Shown: one piece after another, positions 6,645 to 10,906 of the stretch | Layout of the letters: each line of letters begins with the position of its first letter | How positions within the stretch are numbered: position 1 is the stretch's first letter | Source: Kiritimatiellales bacterium | Lineage (GTDB): Bacteria; Verrucomicrobiota; Kiritimatiellia; Kiritimatiellales; Pontiellaceae | Assembly (NCBI GenBank): GCA_030625905.1 | Contig: DAOUQA010000066.1 | Coordinates: 1-10,906, forward strand | DNA: 10,906 bases | Direction: 5' to 3' | Translations under genes and position numbers: made by a program | The notes under the pieces: generated by a model | The model's input: the letters and a program-made list of their open reading frames with translations, nothing else | Told to the model about the DNA's origin: nothing | Databases searched by the model: none

Positions 6645-6663
6645 GACAGTCAGTCTGGCTGTC
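6645..6663 (+). other. Small hairpin after the dciA-like gene
   Basis: GACAGTCA (6645-6652) and TGGCTGTC (6656-6663) can form an 8-bp stem with one G-U pair directly after the stop codon. No T-run follows, so a terminator role is weak. Confidence 0.3.
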
Positions 6664-6728
6664 TCAGGTGGTTGATAAAGTGTTTCGCATGGAAGCCAAG
6701 CCAAGTGTTGCCCCCGCATAAGCGCTCT

Positions 6729-6809
6729 TTTGGAGTGCGCTGGCTGGGACAGCGCTTTGAAATAGAGCAGGTTGAATCTAAAGGCGGCGTCTAGCCGCCG
6801 CACTCCAAA
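6729..6809. repeat. REPIN-like paired REP element
   Basis: Two REP-like units face each other. On the plus strand, GGAG (6732-6735) is followed by the hairpin GCGCTG/CAGCGC (6737-6742, 6750-6755). On the minus strand, GGAG (complement of 6803-6806) is followed by the hairpin GGCGGC/GCCGCC (6783-6788, 6794-6799). The ends TTTGGAGTGCG (6729-6739) and CGCACTCCAAA (6799-6809) are a perfect 11-bp inverted repeat. A GGAG/GTAG tetranucleotide beside a GC-rich palindrome is the hallmark of REP sequences moved by RAYT (Y1) transposases, and an inverted pair is a REPIN. No RAYT gene is in the window. Assignment rests on architecture. Confidence 0.7.
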
Positions 6810-6816
6810 TTTCACC

Positions 6817-6845
6817 AAAAAAAGCCCGTCGAACGACGGGCTTTT
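6817..6845 (-). terminator. Intrinsic terminator of rpsB-tsf (bidirectional)
   Basis: GCCCGTCG (6824-6831), loop AA, CGACGGGC (6834-6841): a perfect 8-bp GC-rich stem flanked by seven A (6817-6823) and four T (6842-6845). Read on the minus strand, the stem is followed by seven T about 25 nt after the tsf stop, so it ends the rpsB-tsf transcript. It may also stop transcripts from the dciA side. Confidence 0.93.
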
Positions 6846-6865
6846 CCGATACATGAAGGCTTTAT

Positions 6866-7726
6866 CTACGCTCCGAGCTGGTAGCGGACATAGCGCTTGA
6901 TAGTAATCGTGTCGTCGAGTTCCTTGCCTTTTTCGGCCACGAAGTTGGTGACGGAAACCTTGTCTTCCTTCACGAAACCCTGTTCAACGAAGCAGATCTG
7001 CGAGAAAAATTTATTGGTCTTGCCGATCAAAATCTTTTCGATCATTTCTTCCGGCCGGGATTTCCCTTTTTCCTCGTCTTCGGTCTTCATCTGGGCGCGC
7101 ATAATTCCCTGTTCCTCTTCAACCTTTTCGGCTGGAACTTCATCGCGGGTCAGGTATTCCGGCGCGGTGGCAGCCACGTGGAGGGTCAGATCCTTGGCAA
7201 GTTCCTTGTAGATCGGATTGGAGAGGGTCTCGGCGCTTTCACAGCCAAGTTCCACCAAAACACCGACCTTGCCGCCCATGTGGACGTAGGAGGTGATGGA
7301 ACCGGTTCCATCAGTATTCCACTTGACGTTGCGGCGGAACTGGATCTTCTCGCCGATGGAGGCCATCTTGGCTTCGAGCTTGTCGGCTACACCTTCGGCC
7401 ATTTTGTCGGACTCGTAGTCGAGTGCTTCGTCGCGCAGTTCGGCAACGAAGGCCTGGAAGTCTTCGTTGCGGGTAACGAAGTCGGTCTCGCAGTTGATTT
7501 CGACCATCGCTCCGCTTTGTGCATCGGCGGTAACATTTGTGGCAATCACGCCTTCCTTTGCTTCCTTGTTGGCGCGCTTGGCAGCTACGGCGGCTCCCTT
7601 TTCGCGAAGGACCTTGACGGCGGCATCGAAGTCGCCGCCACTTTGTTCGAGTGCTTTCTTGCAGTCTGCAATACCGAGGCTGGTGGCGTCGCGCAATTCC
7701 TTGATCATGCTGGTTGTAATAGCCAT
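6866..7726 (-). CDS. tsf: Translation elongation factor Ts
   Basis: EF-Ts recycles EF-Tu by promoting GDP release. The protein has 286 residues, the normal length. The N-terminal UBA-like domain is MITTSM-style IKELRDATSLGIADCKKAL, continuing through AVKVLREKGAAVAAKRANKEAKEG (about 1-60). The core contact motif CETDFVTRNEDF follows, and the C-terminal domain ends in a typical dimer/core segment (FVKEDKVSV, TITIKRYVRYQLGA). AGGAGA lies 9 nt before the ATG. Only 18 bp separate it from rpsB, the standard order in bacteria, and a strong terminator follows, so this is the distal gene of a two-gene operon. Confidence 0.97.
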   Translation of the reverse strand: MAITTSMIKELRDATSLGIADCKKALEQSGGDFDAAVKVLREKGAAVAAKRANKEAKEGVIATNVTADAQSGAMVEINCETDFVTRNEDFQAFVAELRDEALDYESDKMAEGVADKLEAKMASIGEKIQFRRNVKWNTDGTGSITSYVHMGGKVGVLVELGCESAETLSNPIYKELAKDLTLHVAATAPEYLTRDEVPAEKVEEEQGIMRAQMKTEDEEKGKSRPEEMIEKILIGKTNKFFSQICFVEQGFVKEDKVSVTNFVAEKGKELDDTITIKRYVRYQLGA

Positions 7727-7744
7727 GGGTGTGGTTCTCCTAAA

Positions 7745-8965
7745 TTATGCTTCTTTTTTCTCTTCGGATTCTTCTTCAGCCTTCGCCGGGTCTTCGGCGG
7801 ACACGTCGGATTCTTCTTCGGCAGGTACGTCCTCTGCTGCCGGAGTTTCTTCCACAGGGGTTTCTTCCGCCTTCACCTCTTCGGCGGGAGCTTCGGTGGC
7901 TTTCTCGGCCTTGGGCTCCTCGGTAACCGGAGCAGCTTCTTCTACAGCAGGAGCAGGTTCTTCAATCTTGGTTTCCTCTACGGCAACGGGAGCTTCTTCG
8001 ACAGCCGGAGCTTCTGCGGCGGCGGTTTCCTTTACCTCCTCCTTGGCGGCTTCGGCTTCAGCCTTTTTCTTGGCGGCTTTGGCTTCAGCCTTTTTCTTGG
8101 CGTCGGCCTTCTTTTTCTGCTCCTTGATCTTCTTCAGCACCTCTTCGCGCTTTTTCTTCTCTTCGGCTTCCTTCTTCTGGCGCTCTTCGCGGGCAATACG
8201 GGCCTTTTCGCGCTCTTCGGTTTCGGCCTTTTCCCGGGCGGCCTTCTCGGCCTTCGCCTTGGCGGTGTAGATTTCGTGTGCTTCCTTGATGGTTTCGCCC
8301 AGTACTTCGGCAATGAGGCCGATGGAACGGAGCGAGTCGTCGTTGCCCGGGATCGGATAGTCGACTTCGTCCGGGTCGGTATTGGTATCGACGAGCGCGA
8401 CGATCGGAATATTAAGACGGTGCGCTTCGGCGATCGCCAGCTTTTCGCGGTTTAGATCCACGACGAACAGGGCTCCCGGTTTCTTTTCCAGGTTGGCGAT
8501 ACCGGTCAAGTTGCGCTCAAGCTTGTTTTTCTCGCGGCGAAGAACGGAGACTTCCTTTTTCAGAAGCTTTTCCATGGTGCCATCCGCTTCCATTTTCTGA
8601 AGCTCGCGCATGCGGGCAACCGAGGAGCGTATGGTTTTACTGTTGGTCAGCATGCCGCCAAGCCAGCGGTGGATGACATAGGGTTGGTCGATGCCTTCGG
8701 CGGCATCCTTGAAGATTTCGCGCGCCTGTTTCTTGGTGCCGACAAACAGCACCTTTTCGCCGCGCAGGACGACGTCGTTCAGGAAGGTTTTCGCCAGTTC
8801 GAGCTGCGAAAGGGTTTTGTTCAGGTCGATGATGTAGATCCCGTTCTTGGCGCCGTGGATATAGCGCTTCATTTTGGGATTCCAACGTTTGGTCTGGTGA
8901 CCGAAATGCAGGCCTGCGTCGAGCAGGTCCTGTACGCCAATGGTTTTAGTGAATGACTCCGTCAT
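7745..8965 (-). CDS. rpsB: Ribosomal protein uS2 with long charged C-terminal extension
   Basis: Residues 1 to about 230 are a standard uS2 of the small ribosomal subunit: VQDLLDAGLHFGHQTKRWNPKM (11-32), IYIIDLNKT, VLFVGTKKQA, WLGGMLTN (101-108), PGALFVVD and PIPGNDDSLRSI. Bacterial S2 is usually 230-270 residues; this one has 406. Residues 231-312 are a Lys/Glu/Ala-rich stretch with coiled-coil character and no proline. Residues 313-406 are strongly acidic with Glu/Ala/Pro repeats and end EESEEKKEA. The reading frame is continuous and reaches the tsf leader 18 bp away, so the tail belongs to the gene. AAGGAG lies 6-7 nt before the ATG. Similar low-complexity tails occur on S2 or other ribosomal proteins in some phyla; the function is unknown to me. 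Confidence 0.95.
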   Translation of the reverse strand: MTESFTKTIGVQDLLDAGLHFGHQTKRWNPKMKRYIHGAKNGIYIIDLNKTLSQLELAKTFLNDVVLRGEKVLFVGTKKQAREIFKDAAEGIDQPYVIHRWLGGMLTNSKTIRSSVARMRELQKMEADGTMEKLLKKEVSVLRREKNKLERNLTGIANLEKKPGALFVVDLNREKLAIAEAHRLNIPIVALVDTNTDPDEVDYPIPGNDDSLRSIGLIAEVLGETIKEAHEIYTAKAKAEKAAREKAETEEREKARIAREERQKKEAEEKKKREEVLKKIKEQKKKADAKKKAEAKAAKKKAEAEAAKEEVKETAAAEAPAVEEAPVAVEETKIEEPAPAVEEAAPVTEEPKAEKATEAPAEEVKAEETPVEETPAAEDVPAEEESDVSAEDPAKAEEESEEKKEA

Positions 8966-9012
8966 TTTGCCTCTCCTTATAGTTTAACTATTAATAAACA
9001 ATCCGCTTTGAC

Positions 9013-9094
9013 ACACCCGAGGTCAGGTGGCCTTCGCTTCCAACCGGAACGCACCGGTTGATTAAGGCACGGAATATACGGCCCGAGCGGGTGT
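9013..9094 (-). promoter_or_regulatory. Possible structured rpsB leader
   Basis: In the 5' region of rpsB, an outer stem ACACCCG/CGGGTGT (9013-9019 with 9088-9094) encloses a perfect hairpin CAACCGG-AACGCA-CCGGTTG (9041-9060). rpsB operons are often autoregulated by S2 binding an mRNA leader, and this could be such a structure. No match to a named leader family is claimed, and I could not place a convincing promoter for either divergent gene. Confidence 0.4.
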
Positions 9095-9188
9095 CCCGCA
9101 AGGATTAATTCGCAATTATTCCTTTGTGTTGGCGATATAAAAAAAAGTATATATGTGCGGTTGTTTCCAAGAAAGGGAAGGAGGGTTT

Positions 9189-10307
9189 ATGACGCCGGTA
9201 AAAATAGCAGAACAATTCGAGGTGGCAGGGCATTTGGCGAGTATACGGCCCACCGGAAGCGGAAATGTAAACGATACCTACCTCGCCGTTTTTCGAACCC
9301 ACTTTTCCGAAGAACGCATCATTATCCAACGCGTCAACAGCCATGTTTTCGCCCAGCCGGAATGGATCATGGAAAACCTGAGCATTCTCACCAACCATTG
9401 CCACAAGCAATTGCAGGTTGAGAGCGATGCCGCCGATCGGATATGGCAGCTTCCCCGCATTGTCCCATGCCGCAATGGACAGGACTATTTCCGGGATGAA
9501 AACGGCGATTTTTGGCGGGCGCTCACATTGATTGCCTCTGCTACATCCTACGATATTGCCCAGAGTGCGGAACACGCCCGCGAGGTCGGTACGGTGCTTG
9601 GGCTGTTCCATCGCCTGATCTCTACCATGAACCCCTTGAGCTTGCGCGACACATTACCGGGTTTCCATGAAACACCGAAATACCTTGAGCAATACGACGT
9701 GGTGTTAAAGTCGGAAGGCGCGCAAGAGTTGCTTGAAAGCTCGATGGAAGTTCGGACGATTACCAAGTTTATTGAGGAACGGCGGGAATTTGCCTACGTT
9801 CTTGAAAATGCGTTGGCGGCCGGGGAGTTGGAAACCCGCCTTATTCATGGCGATCCCAAAGTCAGCAACATCATGATCGACGACGATACCTTTAAGGGGA
9901 CCTCCATTATCGATCTCGATACCGCCAAGCCCGGTTTGATTCACTACGATTTTGGAGATGCGCTGCGTTCGCTCTGCAATCGGCAAGGGGAAGAGACCAA
10001 GGATATTGGCAAGGTTTCCTTTGATCTAGTGCTGTGCGAAGCTTTTGTGCGCGGCTACATGGGGTTTGCGAAGGATTTCCTTACCGCGAACGATAAGAAA
10101 TATCTCTACGATTCCATCCGGCTCATCACCTTCGAGTTGGGTCTACGTTTTTTTCAGGACTATCTCGCAGGAAACGTATACTTCAAAGTCAAGTTGCCAG
10201 AACAAAACCTCCATCGTGCAAAGATTCAGTTCAAGCTGTGCGAAAGCATCGAGACCCGCAAGCGGCAGATCCAAGAGGTTTTGCTCTCGGCGATTGATGG
10301 ACAGTAG
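9189..10307 (+). CDS. APH-family sugar kinase, NahK-like
   Basis: A 372-residue protein kinase-like phosphotransferase (PF01636 type) resembling N-acetylhexosamine 1-kinase, which makes sugar 1-phosphates. The N-lobe nucleotide loop is PTGSGNVNDTYLAVF (21-35). The catalytic loop is LIHGDPKVSNIMID (218-231) with D222 as base and N227 as metal ligand. The metal-binding motif is SIIDLDTAKPGLIHYDFGDALR (239-260); the IDLDT..PG...DFGD pattern is the feature that recalls NahK. Aminoglycoside phosphotransferase is less likely given this pattern, and the substrate is not proven. I start at ATG 9189, with AAGGAG (9178-9183) ending 5 nt upstream; an in-frame ATG at 9153 would place that site inside the gene. 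It is divergent from rpsB, with no sugar-phosphate pathway neighbours. Confidence 0.8.
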   Translation: MTPVKIAEQFEVAGHLASIRPTGSGNVNDTYLAVFRTHFSEERIIIQRVNSHVFAQPEWIMENLSILTNHCHKQLQVESDAADRIWQLPRIVPCRNGQDYFRDENGDFWRALTLIASATSYDIAQSAEHAREVGTVLGLFHRLISTMNPLSLRDTLPGFHETPKYLEQYDVVLKSEGAQELLESSMEVRTITKFIEERREFAYVLENALAAGELETRLIHGDPKVSNIMIDDDTFKGTSIIDLDTAKPGLIHYDFGDALRSLCNRQGEETKDIGKVSFDLVLCEAFVRGYMGFAKDFLTANDKKYLYDSIRLITFELGLRFFQDYLAGNVYFKVKLPEQNLHRAKIQFKLCESIETRKRQIQEVLLSAIDGQ

Positions 10308-10429
10308 AAATCGCTTGCCATCGATACGTATTTAAGTAGGGTACTCGCTCTCCTGCGCAATGGGCTACGGCCAATTGCAAGGGATCTAAAAACAATCTGA
10401 AGGTTTCGTTGAACGGAACGGAGGAGATC

Positions 10430-10687
10430 ATGAAAACACGTCTAGGCTTTGTGGGTCTGATTATTGAAGACCGCGAGAAAAACGCGGCATCGGTTAATGC
10501 GGTGCTATCCGAATTCGGTGAATTGATTCTTGCGCGAATGGGCGTGCCCTGTCCCGAACGCGACTGCTTTGCCATTACTCTTGTTGTCCGTGCCGGCACC
10601 GACGACCTCGGATCCCTGACCGGGCGCCTCGGCCGACTCCCCGGCATATCCGTCAAATCGATGCTGAGCAAGAAACAAACCGACTGA
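10430..10687 (+). CDS. TM1266-family iron-only hydrogenase system putative regulator
   Basis: An 85-residue protein matching the small TM1266 family, a ferredoxin-like (ACT/NikR-C-like) domain found next to [FeFe]-hydrogenase maturation genes. Recognisable segments are RLGFVGLIIEDRE (4-16), VNAVLSEFGELILARMGVP and the C-terminal LTGRLGRLPGISVKSMLSK. The ATG at 10430 has GGAGGA about 6 nt upstream. The family is named as a putative regulator from genome context; the role is not established. The aspartase-family gene starting 73 bp downstream is a usual partner, so both probably belong to a hydE/hydF/hydG-type cluster right of the window. The 122 bp before it contain only a weak hairpin near 10350-10380. 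Confidence 0.85.
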   Translation: MKTRLGFVGLIIEDREKNAASVNAVLSEFGELILARMGVPCPERDCFAITLVVRAGTDDLGSLTGRLGRLPGISVKSMLSKKQTD

Positions 10688-10692
10688 TTTTT

Positions 10693-10750
10693 AACCGTGG
10701 AATGCACCGAACCAACTTCTTTTTCCGTGTGTTCAGTGTATTCCGTGGTT
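10693..10750. repeat. Inverted word-repeat, CACGGAAT type
   Basis: AACCGTGGAATGCACCGAAC (10693-10712) faces GTTCAGTGTATTCCGTGGTT (10731-10750). Sixteen of 20 positions pair by Watson-Crick rules and three of the four differences are G-U/U-G wobbles in plus-strand RNA. The right arm is preceded by another word copy (TTCCGTGT), giving three in tandem. It fills the gap between the TM1266-family and aspartase-family genes. Confidence 0.8.
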
Positions 10751-10760
10751 CCCCCTGATT

Positions 10761-10906
10761 ATGAAAACAAGAACCGAAAAGGATTTCCTGGGCGAAGTGC
10801 AAATCCCTGCCGACGCAACATGGGGGATCCATACCGCCCGGGCATTGGAAAACTTTCCAATCCCCGGCAGCTCCGTGCCTTCGTCTCTGATCTCTGCCAT
10901 GGCACA
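10761..10906 (+). CDS. aspA: Aspartate ammonia-lyase family protein, 5' end only
   Basis: Only the first 48 codons are in the window. The residues RTEKDFLGEVQIPADATWGIHTARALENF match the N-terminus of the aspartase/fumarase superfamily, closest to aspartase (the usual ...YGIHTARA.ENF). The catalytic loop (GSS..MPxKxN) is beyond the edge, so aspartase versus class II fumarase cannot be settled, although the hydrogenase-maturation context favours AspA. There the enzyme may supply ammonium or fumarate, which is speculative. No Shine-Dalgarno precedes ATG 10761; the upstream bases are the end of an inverted repeat and a C-tract. Confidence 0.82.
   Translation, partial: MKTRTEKDFLGEVQIPADATWGIHTARALENFPIPGSSVPSSLISAMA

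Noticed and set aside
7178..8455. Long plus-strand reading frame (425 codons) opposite rpsB and tsf, rich in Phe/Gly/Leu.
   Set aside because: It is the antisense shadow of the compositionally biased uS2 tail and EF-Ts; the minus-strand genes are certain and this frame has no family features or ribosome binding site.
9068..9081. CACGGAATATACGG in the rpsB leader as another CACGGAAT-type repeat.
   Set aside because: Only a single degenerate arm without an inverted partner; likely chance.
9129..9156. TTGGCG and TATATAT as a sigma-70 promoter for the kinase gene.
   Set aside because: The spacing is 13-15 nt and the -35 box is weak; not supportable.
9153..9188. Upstream ATG as start of the NahK-like kinase.
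   Set aside because: It would place the AAGGAG ribosome binding site within the coding sequence and adds 12 residues of purine-rich codons without family similarity.

Overview
The window looks like ordinary chromosomal sequence from an anaerobic bacterium of moderate GC, most plausibly in the Verrucomicrobiota/Kiritimatiellota/Lentisphaerota (PVC) neighbourhood. That placement is inferred from gene style, strong Shine-Dalgarno sequences, the hydrogenase-associated genes at the right edge and the style of intergenic repeats; no marker proves it. Most genes are core metabolism or translation. The unusual content lies between the genes.

Layout. 1-1190 (minus strand): a frameshifted addiction-module antitoxin remnant, then a complete XerD-type tyrosine recombinase. 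1279-3084 (minus): purC and a HAD-superfamily phosphatase, separated by a 246-bp gap holding a repeat element. 3085-3367: a divergent intergenic region with a partial repeat element and two hairpins in front of pyrF. 3368-4867 (plus): pyrF and purQ, tightly coupled. 4881-5849 (minus): manA, convergent with purQ. 5850-6250: a 400-bp gene-free gap filled by a composite inverted repeat. 6251-6643 (plus): a DciA-like (DUF721) protein. 6644-6865: a REPIN-like element and a strong terminator. 6866-8965 (minus): the rpsB-tsf operon, in which RpsB carries an acidic/charged tail of about 175 residues. 9189-10307 (plus): a NahK-like sugar kinase. 10430-10906 (plus): a TM1266-family regulator and the start of an aspartase-family gene. 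That pair commonly accompanies the [FeFe]-hydrogenase maturation genes hydE/hydF/hydG, so such a cluster probably continues beyond the right edge.

How the genes relate. purC, purQ and pyrF cover steps of de novo purine and pyrimidine synthesis but sit in separate small transcription units. rpsB-tsf is the conserved translation operon. The last two genes begin what is probably a hydrogenase-assembly operon.

Main second-look item: at least five intergenic sites carry short words of 8-11 nt, repeated with variation and arranged as head-in inverted arms (CACAGATT, ACAAAGGC, ACAGGATA, CGAATGAA and CACGGAAT types). Two of these elements share an internal core although their arms differ, and a third locus holds a half-copy. 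A separate element at 6729-6809 has the anatomy of a paired REP (REPIN). Together these suggest non-coding mobile or structured elements that gene annotation would miss.
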